Positions 1 to 7,920 are shown, counted from the first letter of the stretch. The stretch: 37,549 bases of DNA from an uncultured Faecalibacterium sp. (GCA_934512105.1 CAKSWQ010000020.1:1-37549); one strand, 5' to 3'. Notes: generated by a model from the letters alone, not told the origin. Made by a program: numbers and translations.

Positions 1-329
1 CTGCGGGCGTAGCTGCAACTGAGCGCTTCACTGGCGGCAACGGCGTACTGGGTCTGCCGCAGCAATACGTTGCCGCGTTCCTCGCCCACAGTGCGCGCTA
101 AAAAGCGGCCGCGCGGGGTATAAAAGCTCAGGTCGATGCCCATACGCCCGCATTTGCCCATCAGCGCGGGGCTGGCACCGCTGTAACTGAAGCAGAGGAT
201 GCTTTCCAGCGTGTGCAGCGCCACCCGCCCGACCTCGGTTTTCCCACGGCTGACCACAACGTTTTCGCCGTCCAGCGTGAGGTAAGCGTCCTCGCTGAGG
301 ATGAACAGGGTGTTCAGGAATTGCCGCAT
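1..329 (-). CDS. cas1: Cas1 CRISPR integrase, N-terminal part (cut by window edge)
   Basis: Translating the minus strand from ATG at 329 gives MRQFLNTLFILSEDAYLTL and continues in frame to the window edge (109 codons), so the 3' end is missing. This matches the N-terminal beta-sheet domain of type I-C Cas1: 'LDGENVVV', 'GRVALHTLESILCF', 'MGKCGRMGIDLSFY', 'RGRFLARTVGEERGNVLLR'. Cas1 forms the Cas1-Cas2 complex that inserts new spacers into the array; its catalytic Glu, His and Asp residues lie in the missing C-terminal domain. The start is supported by GGAGG seven bases upstream, inside the last codons of cas4, and the two genes overlap by 16 bases. cas2 and the repeat array are expected to the left of position 1 but cannot be seen. 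Confidence 0.93.
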   Translation of the reverse strand, partial: MRQFLNTLFILSEDAYLTLDGENVVVSRGKTEVGRVALHTLESILCFSYSGASPALMGKCGRMGIDLSFYTPRGRFLARTVGEERGNVLLRQTQYAVAASEALSCSYAR

Positions 330-1003
330 GATGTTACCTCCGTGGCCGCAGCCTCGTCCAGATAACGCCGCAGATAGTCCTTGGCATCCGCCTTCTGGCA
401 GAGCACCGGCAGGCAGAGCTCCTTCAGGGAGCAGGCGTTGCAGTGCTTGCCGGGCTTTACCTTTGGGGTGTAGCCACGGGCAAAATACTGGTTCATCTCG
501 TCTGCCATCTGCCGGGTGGTGCTGCGCAGTGCCTCGGTAAAAGGCACGACCTCCCGCCGTTTGGTCTCGCAGTAATACAGCGCCCCCTCCGGGATGTGGC
601 ACACCAGCATTTCCTCCAGCGCCATGGCCTGTGCACACAATTGCAGCCGGTCGGCATCCGTTTCTTTCGCGTGGCCGTGCTTATATTCCACCGGGTAGGG
701 CTGCCAGCGCCCGGGAGTGCTTTGCAGCGGGATACCATCCGCGCAAGCCCGGAACTCCACCACGTCGCAGTTGCCGGACATCCGCAGCCGGTGGCTGACC
801 ACCCGCATCCCCCGGGTGATCAGCAGATCGCCCCGGCGCTCGGTGCGGGTGTCATCGTGGCAGCGGGCGTGATCCAGATGCCCTTCGGTGGTGCGCAGAT
901 TTTCAGCCCATTGCTGCTCCAGATAGGCCAGCGCCCACTGGCGGCGGCAGAAGGCAAAATGCTGGATCCCGGACATTTGCAGGTAGTCGTCCGGCGCGTC
1001 CAT
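314..1003 (-). CDS. cas4: Cas4 RecB-like Fe-S exonuclease of the adaptation module
   Basis: This 229-residue protein has the Cas4 layout: Cys19 in FAFCRRQW, Asp80, the RecB motif Glu106-Tyr-Lys108, QLCAQAMALEE in place of QxxxY, and a C-terminal cluster Cys188-x2-Cys191-x5-Cys197. Together with Cys19 this gives four ligands for a 4Fe-4S cluster. Cas4 trims prespacer ends and helps select PAM-flanked DNA before Cas1-Cas2 integration, which fits its place directly before cas1. Its ATG overlaps the cas7 stop as TGATG, and GAGAGG lies about 8 bases upstream, so translation is probably coupled. Family assignment is firm; activity is inferred from the intact motifs. Confidence 0.95.
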   Translation of the reverse strand: MDAPDDYLQMSGIQHFAFCRRQWALAYLEQQWAENLRTTEGHLDHARCHDDTRTERRGDLLITRGMRVVSHRLRMSGNCDVVEFRACADGIPLQSTPGRWQPYPVEYKHGHAKETDADRLQLCAQAMALEEMLVCHIPEGALYYCETKRREVVPFTEALRSTTRQMADEMNQYFARGYTPKVKPGKHCNACSLKELCLPVLCQKADAKDYLRRYLDEAAATEVTSCGNS

Positions 1004-1902
1004 CAGTGGAACCTCTCGCAGTGCACGCCCTCCGGCAGGGTGTCGGCCACCGTGACAGTGTAGTCCCGATAGCTGCGGGGCGCGACCACCTCGGCCTTGT
1101 GCGCCACGGTGACGGCATCGAACAGCTTGTAGGCGGGCGCATTGCCCAGCTCGGAATCATGCTTGAACACGATCAGCTCCCGCACGGCCATCTTGCCGCG
1201 GGCGGCGCTGTGGTCGTTCTCGAACATATTCAGGATGGCCTGCCACAGCAGCTGCAAGTCCTCCTCCGAGAAACCGGTGGTCTTGCGGGCGAGATTGGCA
1301 GAAACGTAACCCTCGGCGCGGTACAGCGCGTAGGGCACGATGTGCTTGTTGCCCATTTCACTGTTCTTCTTTTCAGCGTCTGCCTCGGTGGTAATGGCTA
1401 CGCGGGTAATGGTCACCTCCTGCGGCACGATGGGGTCCACAGAGCGGGCAAAACTCAGCTGCACCGGGCCGCGCACCTGACCGCAGTTCAGAGCGCCCTT
1501 GACAAAGGTGGTCATCACGGCACCAAAGGTGCGGATATCGTAGAAATGCTCGCACATATAATCCCGCAGCTTGCGGTCGATCTCCGGGTCGCTTTTCTTG
1601 GCCTTTTTCAGGTCGTCCTTGGGGGTCAGACCGTTGTGCTCCAGCGCCTCGGCATCGCTGCGGTTCAGGGGCACGCCCTCCTTGACATAAATGCGGTAAT
1701 TGTCGGCATCGGGGGCATCCTCCTTCAGCGTTTCCACATAGTTGCGGATCTTGCGCTTCAGGCAGACGTCGGTCACCAGACCATAGCCGGTCTCGGGGTC
1801 GATGCGGGGCATATTACCGGCATCGGGGTCACCGTTGGGGTTGCCGTTCTCCACATCGAACAGAATAACAAAATCGTAGCGGTTCTTGATAGGTGCAGAC
1901 AT
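1003..1902 (-). CDS. cas7: Cas7 (Csd2), type I-C Cascade backbone
   Basis: This 299-residue protein starts MSAPIKNRYDFVILFDVENG followed by NPNGDPD, the hallmark N-terminus of Csd2/Cas7 of subtype I-C. Further in are the family segments LKRKIRNYV and FYDIRTFGAVM. In type I-C several Cas7 copies polymerise along the crRNA spacer to form the filament of the surveillance complex. The start ATG has GAGGAGG about ten bases upstream, embedded in the last codons of cas8c, whose stop lies three bases before it. The length is normal for the family and the frame is intact. Confidence 0.96.
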   Translation of the reverse strand: MSAPIKNRYDFVILFDVENGNPNGDPDAGNMPRIDPETGYGLVTDVCLKRKIRNYVETLKEDAPDADNYRIYVKEGVPLNRSDAEALEHNGLTPKDDLKKAKKSDPEIDRKLRDYMCEHFYDIRTFGAVMTTFVKGALNCGQVRGPVQLSFARSVDPIVPQEVTITRVAITTEADAEKKNSEMGNKHIVPYALYRAEGYVSANLARKTTGFSEEDLQLLWQAILNMFENDHSAARGKMAVRELIVFKHDSELGNAPAYKLFDAVTVAHKAEVVAPRSYRDYTVTVADTLPEGVHCERFH

Positions 1903-1905
1903 TTT

Positions 1906-2268
1906 TTATTCCTCCTCGTTCTTTTTGGCAAAGCGCTTCTGGGTCTGATGATAGTAGCCGATGGTGAACTTACCCTGATCCGGCAGGCTGAGCCGGGCGG
2001 GGAAGCCGCTCTCCGGCAGCTGCGCCATCAGCGCGGTGATCTGCTTATCGTAGTGGGCGGCAAGGCCGTCATTCAGCTTTTGCAGATGCTTCTGGCTCAG
2101 CCGCAGCAGGGTGGGGAAGGCCATGCCCGGCGTGGCGCAGGCGGCGTTGAAATACCGGTCTTTGATGGTGGTGTTGATGCCGGGATTAGCGGCTTTCTGC
2201 ACCGCCTCCAGCACAGAGAACAGCCGCCCCAGAAGATAGGGGACATTGGTGGTTTCGTTCAGGCTCAC
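1906..2268 (-). CDS. cas11c: Probable Cas11c small subunit from an internal start in cas8c
   Basis: Inside cas8c, codon 469 is GTG (2268-2266). It is preceded by AAGGAGGT at 2283-2276, with 8 bases between GGAGG and GTG, an ideal initiation site with no other purpose in the middle of a coding region. Initiation there gives 120 residues starting MSLNETTNVPYLLGRLF and ending with the cas8c C-terminus. In characterised type I-C systems the small subunit Cas11c is made by internal translation of the C-terminal part of cas8c, and this position and length agree. Two copies are thought to line the belly of Cascade and help hold the non-target strand. The site is read directly; expression is inferred. 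Confidence 0.8.
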   Translation of the reverse strand: MSLNETTNVPYLLGRLFSVLEAVQKAANPGINTTIKDRYFNAACATPGMAFPTLLRLSQKHLQKLNDGLAAHYDKQITALMAQLPESGFPARLSLPDQGKFTIGYYHQTQKRFAKKNEEE

Positions 2269-3672
2269 AGTATAGACCTCCTTGTTCAGCGCGGTAGGGT
2301 AATTGCGTAGGTAATACGCTTTGATCACAGCGGCCCGGCCGCGGGTCACGGACTGCTCGGCACGGATGCGCAGGGTCACACCATTCAGCAGGGTTGCAGG
2401 GTAGCGCCCGCCGGTCAGCACAGCACGCAGCAGGTCACCGGCTAACTGCGGCGAAGGCTTTGCGGGCTGTCCGGGCACGGTGCGGGTGGTCTCGTTCACC
2501 ACAGCCCAGAGGGGCAGGGTGCGGAACTTTTCTTTCTCTGAGCAGTCGATCTCCATTTCCTCGGCGTGCTTTTGCAGGTTTTGCGCAAAGCTGCCGAAGG
2601 TGTCCCGCAAAAAGAACCGCACCGACAGGCGGGAGGCGTTGGGGGCCAGACCCAGCAGATAAAAGTGCTGGTCGGGCGAAAGCTCTTTTTCCAGAAAAGG
2701 CACTGTCTGTCCGGCAGACAGCCGTTTGAGCGCGGCCTGTACATCGCTTTCCTGAATACCAGTTGTTTCGTCTGCGCCAAACAGGAACATGCTCATGGCG
2801 TCCTGATAGACCGGCTCTGCGTTTTCTGCCCAGCAAAGAATGGTGGTATCGCCAACATGCTTGCAGTGGTTGCGGTCGGCAAGCAGACGGTTCAGTGCAG
2901 TGGTATAGGCAAAGGCGGCGTACTCACTCATGGGGGCGTTCTCGCCCTGCTCATGACCATAGGAGCAGAAGGCGGGTGCGTTGAAGGACACCAGTGCTGC
3001 ACCGGAACTCTGCGCGCCCTGTACCCCCATAATGGATGGGTGTACCAGCGCAGCAGGCGCTTGCTTGCCGGTGATCAGGCACTGTACCGTGTCCGCACCA
3101 GCGGAGCGGTCGTTGTAGTGCGCCTGCCATGCGTTCTGAATGGCAGTGTCGTCATTGACAAAACTGTGGCTGTGGTCGGCAGCTTCATAGCCAAAGATCA
3201 GGTTAGCGCTGCCGGTGATCTCCTTCCACTGCTCCCGCAGCAGGGGATGGTCGGCAGCCTGTGCCGGATCCCAGCTGTCAAAATAAGCAAGGAGCGCCCG
3301 GGCGGCGGGACTGTCAACATCGTCCAACAGCCTGTGGTGCAGCGCCGCACAGGCATCGAAGCACTGCTTTGCGCGCTCCGGCTTTCCTTTTTCGTCTGCG
3401 CCCAGCAGATAGGAGGAATTATCGCACAGCAGGTTCGCCGAAACACCGGCGGTGCGCTTGACGTGCGCCGGTACACGCATTGCACGCGGGGCAAGGACCG
3501 TCTTTTTGCCCATGGTCTTTTCGGTGAGAAGGGGGACAATGCTGACCAGCTGCCCGGCATCGTTCAACCGCAGTTCGTAGCTCACCTTAAAGCTGTCGTC
3601 CCAGCCGGGGGCGGAAAGCTTGCCCTGCCGGACAAGCTGCTCATAATAGGCAGTAAGCGCCTGTAAGATCAT
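1906..3672 (-). CDS. cas8c: Cas8c (Csd1), large subunit of type I-C Cascade
   Basis: This 588-residue protein begins MILQALTAYYEQLVRQGKLS and has the Csd1 features: the GWDDSFKVSYEL segment, 'QCLITGKQAPAALVHPSIMG' near residues 190-215, 'LVSFNAPAFCSYGHEQGENA', and the C-terminal 'YLLGRLFSVLEAVQKAA'. Cas8c recognises the PAM, starts R-loop formation and recruits Cas3. Its ATG overlaps the cas5 stop as ATGA (four bases), so it is translationally coupled. The C-terminal 120 codons double as Cas11c (separate entry). The length is typical and no frameshift is visible. Confidence 0.95.
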   Translation of the reverse strand: MILQALTAYYEQLVRQGKLSAPGWDDSFKVSYELRLNDAGQLVSIVPLLTEKTMGKKTVLAPRAMRVPAHVKRTAGVSANLLCDNSSYLLGADEKGKPERAKQCFDACAALHHRLLDDVDSPAARALLAYFDSWDPAQAADHPLLREQWKEITGSANLIFGYEAADHSHSFVNDDTAIQNAWQAHYNDRSAGADTVQCLITGKQAPAALVHPSIMGVQGAQSSGAALVSFNAPAFCSYGHEQGENAPMSEYAAFAYTTALNRLLADRNHCKHVGDTTILCWAENAEPVYQDAMSMFLFGADETTGIQESDVQAALKRLSAGQTVPFLEKELSPDQHFYLLGLAPNASRLSVRFFLRDTFGSFAQNLQKHAEEMEIDCSEKEKFRTLPLWAVVNETTRTVPGQPAKPSPQLAGDLLRAVLTGGRYPATLLNGVTLRIRAEQSVTRGRAAVIKAYYLRNYPTALNKEVYTVSLNETTNVPYLLGRLFSVLEAVQKAANPGINTTIKDRYFNAACATPGMAFPTLLRLSQKHLQKLNDGLAAHYDKQITALMAQLPESGFPARLSLPDQGKFTIGYYHQTQKRFAKKNEEE

Positions 3673-4319
3673 GTGAACACCTCCACATCCCGGCAGTCCA
3701 GCACGCCGTTTTCCAGTTTTGCCCGGAAGAACTGGGAGCGGATATTTTCCGGGTCGGAATAGTCCAGATCATACAGCATAAAGCCCAGATCCTGCGTGAG
3801 GGGCAGTGCGGGGATCTCCTCGGCCTTGCCGCGCCATTCCCGGAAATTTGCCGGAAACTCCCGGCAGCCAAAGCAGGGCTGATGGTAGCACTGGCCCTTA
3901 TTCAGCCGTCGCCGCAGAATATCCTGAAACTTGCCCGGGTTATCGCCGGGTGCAGCTTTTTCGGTCATGGTAAAATGGCATTCGATAACATAGTGCACAT
4001 CTTGCAGCACCAGCGCTGCCCGCTGCTGGATGTTTTCGGCCGTGCACAGCATGGGCACTTCGCCGCCCTTGGCTGCACTGAGCGCCGCCGAGGATAGCAG
4101 GGTAGCCTTGACCTCGTTGCGCCGGATGCTGGCAAACTGCACCGGCTTGAGCAGATAGATGCGGTCGATATGGTACTTCATGCCCGGGTGCCAGTAGATG
4201 GCTTCCACCAGCCCGCGCGCTGCCGAGGGCGTCATGATGTCGTAGGATACGCGCTCGGTTTTCATCTCAGGTCTTGAAAAGCAGGCGTAGTCGCCCCAGA
4301 CCTCGATCAGCATGGACAT
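3669..4319 (-). CDS. cas5c: Cas5c (Cas5d) crRNA-processing endoribonuclease
   Basis: This 216-residue RAMP protein carries typical subtype I-C Cas5 segments: IEVWGDYACFSRPEMKTERV, 'MTPSAARGLVEAIYWHPGM', and 'CYHQPCFGCREFPANF' near the C-terminus. In type I-C there is no Cas6; Cas5c cuts pre-crRNA in the repeat and stays on the 5' handle. No cas6 is present in this locus, in agreement. I chose ATG 4319 because AGGAGG (4333-4328) lies 8 bases upstream. A GTG at 4328 in the same frame falls inside that ribosome binding site and is unlikely; ATG at 4313 is a lesser alternative. The gene overlaps the start of cas8c by four bases and is entered by a small upstream ORF. Confidence 0.94.
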   Translation of the reverse strand: MSMLIEVWGDYACFSRPEMKTERVSYDIMTPSAARGLVEAIYWHPGMKYHIDRIYLLKPVQFASIRRNEVKATLLSSAALSAAKGGEVPMLCTAENIQQRAALVLQDVHYVIECHFTMTEKAAPGDNPGKFQDILRRRLNKGQCYHQPCFGCREFPANFREWRGKAEEIPALPLTQDLGFMLYDLDYSDPENIRSQFFRAKLENGVLDCRDVEVFT

Positions 4320-4384
4320 GAACACCACCTCCTTTCAAAGTTTGTTTTTTTCGGCAGAAAGGGAATACTTGAGGATGTTCCCAT
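4307..4384 (-). CDS. Candidate 25-residue small ORF leading into cas5
   Basis: In the gap between cas3 and cas5 an ATG at 4384 follows GAGG (4396-4393, within AAGAGGTGAT) by 8 bases. It opens a 25-codon frame, MGTSSSIPFLPKKTNFERRW then CSCPC, ending in TGA at 4307, 13 bases inside cas5. The ribosome binding site is as good as those of the cas genes. I recognise no family. It could be a translated leader that couples ribosomes into cas5, a small functional peptide with a Cys-rich end, or a chance ORF created by the cas5 ribosome binding site region. Conservation in related loci would decide. Confidence 0.4.
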   Translation of the reverse strand: MGTSSSIPFLPKKTNFERRWCSCPC

Positions 4385-4475
4385 TCCTATCACCTCTTAA
4401 CTTGTAATATACTGCTTTTGATGTGTCATAAAAAGGACTTTCGAATGCTGTTTTGACTTTATTTCTGATTTTTTG

Positions 4476-6638
4476 TCAGAAAAACAGGCCTTTTCCGGTC
4501 TCCACATCCATGCAAAGCCCGGTCTTGGCATCGTACAGGGTGCTGTCGGTCAGGATGGCGCTGCCGTTGGGCAGTGGTTTCAGTGCTCCGGCGGCATCCA
4601 GCGCATTGAACTGCTGGGCATAGCAGGCTACGCTGTAAGCGCCCAGCCTGCGATAAAGCGCACGGCTCACATTTCCGTCGAGCAGCTGCTTGCAAAGGGC
4701 TGCGCCTTCGCCAACAGGCAGGTAAACGGTGCGGGTGGGTGCTTCGATCAGATGGAACTGTGCCGCTACCTGTGCAAACGGAAAGATGCAGCCGGAGATC
4801 CCCTTGCGCAGGGCATCCAGAATGCCGTTAGCGTCCAGCGCTGTCTCGCCCCGCGCAAAATACAGCTCCTTGAAATAGGCCTTGACAGCTTCCGGGCTGT
4901 CCAGCGCTGCGGTGCAGCTTGCGGCGTACTGCAAGGCGTGTACGTTCTGACGCAGCATCTGCGGTACACCGCAGCCCTCCAGCTGGAAACGATATACAAT
5001 GCTTTCTGCTGCGCTGCGGTGTCCCTCCCGGTTGCAGCGCCCGGCGGTCTGTAAAAGAGAGTCCAGCCCGCACTGCTCCCGGTATGCGGCGGGAAAGTCC
5101 ACGTCCACACCGGCTTCGATCAGCGAGGTGGATACCACCCGGCAGGGCAGCTCCTCCCGCAGCCGCTGCCGGATCTCTGCCAGCTGGCGGCGGCGGTCTG
5201 CGGCGCATAGCAGGGTGGTCAGGCAGTAGCTGCCCTCGGCGGGCAAGACGTCGTACAGTTCCTGTGCCGTTTTGCGCCGGTTCACTACACACAGCACCTG
5301 CGGCAGTGCGCAGAGCTGCGCGGTCAGCGCCTCCTGCGTCAGCTCCCCGGCATCGCAAAGGGTGGTGCGGCGCAGGGTGTTATATAAGGTTGCTGTGTCC
5401 GGTACGATCTCCTGCAAGGGCAGCTCCGGCGCAAACTGCCGGAAATAGGGCTCTAATGCGGGCTGGGTGGCGGTGCATAACACGGCGGTGGTGTGGTAAT
5501 GCCGCACCAGCTGCGCAATGGCGCTGACGCAGGGCAGCAGATAGCTGATGGGCAGGGTCTGTGCCTCGTCAAAGATGACCACACTGTGCGCAATGTTGTG
5601 CAGCTTGCGGCAGCGGCTGCTGCGGTTAGCGTACAGCGATTCAAAAAACTGCACCGCCGTGGTCACCACAACAGGCGCATCCCAGTTTTCGCTGGCTAGC
5701 AGCTGGCGGTACTGCGCAGAGGTCAGTTTTTCCTGTTCAAGGCTTTTGTAGTCCGCGCAGGAGTAATCGGCCAGTACATTTTCTGTCCCCAGAAGGTCTG
5801 CAAAAACAGCGGCAGTTTGGTCGATGATGGACATATACGGAATCACGTAGATCACCCGCTTCATGCCCTGCGCGGCGGCCTGCTCCAGCGCAAAGGCAAG
5901 GGAGGCAAAGGTCTTGCCGCCGCCGGTGGGCACGGTGAGGGTATAGAGCCCCGGCGCACCGTGGGCGCCTTTTTCTATGCAGGCCCGCAGCACGGCATTG
6001 CGCTGGCTGCTGACCGGCGAGGTGCTCTGCGCCGCAAGATAGCCGTCTGCCTTGGCACGCACTTTTTCCAGCAGGAAACGGAGCTCCGCGCCGCTGCCCC
6101 GGGGCGCAGCCTGTCCGTTCATAAAGGTTTCGGTGTCAATAAAATCCGCATCCACCAGACAGGAATAGAGCATCCGGGTGAAGAATGCAAAATCCAGCGG
6201 GTCGCGGTTTGCCCAGTCCGGCGGGGCACTCTGGGGCAGAGCGACCTCCCGCCAGCCCTCATAGGGTTCCACCGGCTTTTTCAGCCGCCCGAACAGGGTG
6301 CCGTCTGCGGCATCGGCTGTCCTTTTATTGCCGCCGTCCGGCAGACCGGTGTGGTGTCCAGCTACGGCAAAAGCTGCCTGAACGTGGGGCACACGGCCCT
6401 TCATGGCTTCCTGCGCCCCGGCGGTTGAATGGTCGGTCGCGCAGCCGCCTGCCAGCCGCTGCTGGAAAGCGGCGCTGTATTTGCCGATGTCGTGCAGCCA
6501 TGCAGCGTACGCAGCCTCCTGCGCGGCGCCAAAGGGGGCAGCAAAAGCTCCGGCAAGATGCGCTGTGCCGGAAAGATGCTCGTAGACGGTCTGGGTGCGG
6601 CTCCCGTCCTCAGAAATATGTGCAAGTGCTTTGTTCAT
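4476..6638 (-). CDS. cas3: Cas3 nuclease-helicase, type I-C
   Basis: This 720-residue protein joins an N-terminal HD nuclease to a superfamily 2 helicase. HD features are His21, His49-Asp50 (WLHDIGKYSAAF) and His95-His96 (GHHTGLP). Helicase features are the Walker A TVPTGGGKT (235-243), DEAQ at 357-360 in VIFDEAQ, motif III CTATQPAL near 388, motif V STSLIEAGVDVDF near 503-515, and motif VI QTAGRCNREG at 530-539. Cas3 is recruited by Cascade to the R-loop and unwinds and degrades target DNA. It is the first gene of the operon, 21 bases after a likely transcription start, with GGAGGG upstream of ATG 6638. Its stop lies in a short inverted repeat (TTTCTGA/TCAGAAA), followed by 156 AT-rich bases before cas5. 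Confidence 0.96.
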   Translation of the reverse strand: MNKALAHISEDGSRTQTVYEHLSGTAHLAGAFAAPFGAAQEAAYAAWLHDIGKYSAAFQQRLAGGCATDHSTAGAQEAMKGRVPHVQAAFAVAGHHTGLPDGGNKRTADAADGTLFGRLKKPVEPYEGWREVALPQSAPPDWANRDPLDFAFFTRMLYSCLVDADFIDTETFMNGQAAPRGSGAELRFLLEKVRAKADGYLAAQSTSPVSSQRNAVLRACIEKGAHGAPGLYTLTVPTGGGKTFASLAFALEQAAAQGMKRVIYVIPYMSIIDQTAAVFADLLGTENVLADYSCADYKSLEQEKLTSAQYRQLLASENWDAPVVVTTAVQFFESLYANRSSRCRKLHNIAHSVVIFDEAQTLPISYLLPCVSAIAQLVRHYHTTAVLCTATQPALEPYFRQFAPELPLQEIVPDTATLYNTLRRTTLCDAGELTQEALTAQLCALPQVLCVVNRRKTAQELYDVLPAEGSYCLTTLLCAADRRRQLAEIRQRLREELPCRVVSTSLIEAGVDVDFPAAYREQCGLDSLLQTAGRCNREGHRSAAESIVYRFQLEGCGVPQMLRQNVHALQYAASCTAALDSPEAVKAYFKELYFARGETALDANGILDALRKGISGCIFPFAQVAAQFHLIEAPTRTVYLPVGEGAALCKQLLDGNVSRALYRRLGAYSVACYAQQFNALDAAGALKPLPNGSAILTDSTLYDAKTGLCMDVETGKGLFF

Positions 6639-6662
6639 GTTGAGCCCTCCGTTTCTGGGTCA

Positions 6663-6691
6663 ACGATACAACGGCAGGGAATGCCTGTCAA
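6663..6691 (-). promoter_or_regulatory. Promoter of the cas operon
   Basis: On the minus strand TTGACA (6691-6686) is followed after exactly 17 bases by TATCGT (6668-6663). Transcription would begin near 6656, giving a roughly 20-base leader with the GGAGGG site of cas3. It is the only good promoter between the glsB terminator and cas3, and should drive cas3-cas5-cas8c-cas7-cas4-cas1. A short inverted repeat TGCC/GGCA brackets the -35. Confidence 0.8.
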
Positions 6692-6754
6692 GAATTGGCA
6701 GAAAGTTCGGCGGTCTGCACAGCCCGGGCAGCGTTTATCCGGCAGAACGCCCAT

Positions 6755-6805
6755 AAAAAAGCCGCCGCACCCTGCCCGATAGCTCCGGCGGCAGAATGCG
6801 GCGGC
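6755..6805 (-). terminator. Intrinsic terminator after glsB-like gene
   Basis: On the minus strand a perfect 9-bp stem GCCGCCGCA/TGCGGCGGC (6805-6797 with 6769-6761), with a further inner CTGCC/GGCAG pairing, is followed directly by six T (6760-6755). It ends the nth-glsB transcript and insulates the cas promoter that follows. Confidence 0.88.
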
Positions 6806-6822
6806 ATACTGTTACAAAAAAC

Positions 6823-7149
6823 TTACTTGGAGATCTTCTGGCCGATCCAGATGCAGATGCAGGCGCCGATCACCGAGATGGCAAAGGAAGAAAAGCTGCC
6901 GGAAGCGTGGATGCCCAGCAGGCCGAACAAAAACTCGCCCACAAAGCTGCCCAGCACGCCCATCAGGATGTTGCGGCCAAGGGAGGTCTCCGTGCCCATA
7001 AAGCGCCCGGCCAGATATCCGGCCAGCGCACCCACCAGCACGCCTACAAAAAGGGAAGCCAGCACGCCTACCAGCGTCAGCAGGCCGGTCAGGCAGCCCA
7101 CCAGCACGCACAGCAGGGCAACAATGAGTAAAATCGTTAAAGTGATCAT
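6823..7149 (-). CDS. GlsB/YeaQ/YmgE-family membrane protein
   Basis: This 108-residue, very hydrophobic protein has three to four membrane segments rich in Gly, Val and Leu, ending with 'GSFSSFAISVIGACICIWIG' and QKISK. The pattern GYLAGRFMG, 'LGRNILMGVLGSFVGEFLFG' is that of the GlsB/YeaQ/YmgE family (transglycosylase-associated protein fold), small inner-membrane proteins linked to general or envelope stress; no biochemical activity is established. ATG 7149 has AAGGAGGT just upstream. It lies 20 bases after nth on the same strand and is followed by a strong terminator, so it is probably the last gene of an nth-glsB transcript. Confidence 0.85.
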   Translation of the reverse strand: MITLTILLIVALLCVLVGCLTGLLTLVGVLASLFVGVLVGALAGYLAGRFMGTETSLGRNILMGVLGSFVGEFLFGLLGIHASGSFSSFAISVIGACICIWIGQKISK

Positions 7150-7169
7150 AGGTTATACCTCCTTGAAAA

Positions 7170-7859
7170 TTACGGCTCTGCCTGCTGCCCGGCGGTTTCG
7201 CGGGCGGTGCGGCAGATGTCCTTCAAACAGCATTTTTCGCATTCCGGCTTGCGGGCGTTGCACACCGCGCGGCCATGCATCACAAAGCGGTGGCAAAGGT
7301 CGCTGCCTTCCTCCGGCGGGATGATCTTCCACAAGGCCATCTCCACCTTCTGCGGCTCCTTGATGCCGTCCACAAGGCCGATCTTATTGCACAGCCGGAT
7401 GCAGTGGGTGTCGGTGACGATGGCGGGCTTGCCGAACACATCCCCCATGATGAGGTTTGCGCTCTTGCGCCCCACGCCGGGCAGGGCAAGCAATGCCTCA
7501 AAGGTGTCAGGCACCCGGCAGTCGTACTTGTCCCGCAGCATCCGCATACAGGCCGAGATGTCCCGCGCCTTGGAGTGCCCCAGCCCGCAGGGCTTGACGA
7601 TGGCTTCAATGTCCTCCGGCTCGGCAGCAGCCAGCGCGGCTACGCTTGGGTATTTTGCAAACAGCTCCTCCACCACAATGTTCACCCGGGCATCCGTGCA
7701 CTGGGCAGCCAGCCGCACGCTGACCAGCAGCTGCCACGCGTGGTCGTAATCCAGCGTGCACCCCGCATCCGGGTATTCGGCCTTGAGACGCCGGATGACC
7801 TCCAGCGCCAGCGCTTTTTTTGCGGTAAGGTCCTCCGGGGATTTTTTTCGTACCGGCAT
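7170..7859 (-). CDS. nth: Endonuclease III (DNA glycosylase/AP lyase)
   Basis: This 229-residue protein has the helix-hairpin-helix LPGVGRKSANLI (126-137) with catalytic Lys132, the second catalytic residue Asp150 in VTDTHC, and a 4Fe-4S cluster Cys200-x6-Cys207-x2-Cys210-x5-Cys216. It removes oxidised pyrimidines and nicks the resulting abasic site in base excision repair. All key residues are present and the length is normal. ATG 7859 has AAGGAGGT upstream, and a strong promoter (TTTACA-17-TATGAT) lies about 30 bases further. The gene is divergent from rarA, another genome-maintenance gene. Confidence 0.95.
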   Translation of the reverse strand: MPVRKKSPEDLTAKKALALEVIRRLKAEYPDAGCTLDYDHAWQLLVSVRLAAQCTDARVNIVVEELFAKYPSVAALAAAEPEDIEAIVKPCGLGHSKARDISACMRMLRDKYDCRVPDTFEALLALPGVGRKSANLIMGDVFGKPAIVTDTHCIRLCNKIGLVDGIKEPQKVEMALWKIIPPEEGSDLCHRFVMHGRAVCNARKPECEKCCLKDICRTARETAGQQAEP

Positions 7860-7891
7860 GGGACAAACCTCCTTTAAAAGGGAATACCTGA

Positions 7892-7920
7892 ATCATACCA
7901 TGTTTGACAGGATTTGTAAA
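7892..7920 (-). promoter_or_regulatory. Promoter of nth-glsB
   Basis: On the minus strand TTTACA (7920-7915) and TATGAT (7897-7892) are separated by 17 bases, each five of six to consensus. The -35 hexamer is one arm of the palindrome at 7915-7928, so a protein bound there would cover it. Confidence 0.75.

Noticed and set aside
4320..4328. GTG start for cas5 at 4328
   Set aside because: The codon lies within the AGGAGGTGG ribosome binding site itself; ATG 4319 has ideal spacing.
1..6700. CRISPR repeat array next to the cas genes
   Set aside because: No regularly spaced direct repeats occur in the window; the array is expected left of position 1, after cas1 and cas2.
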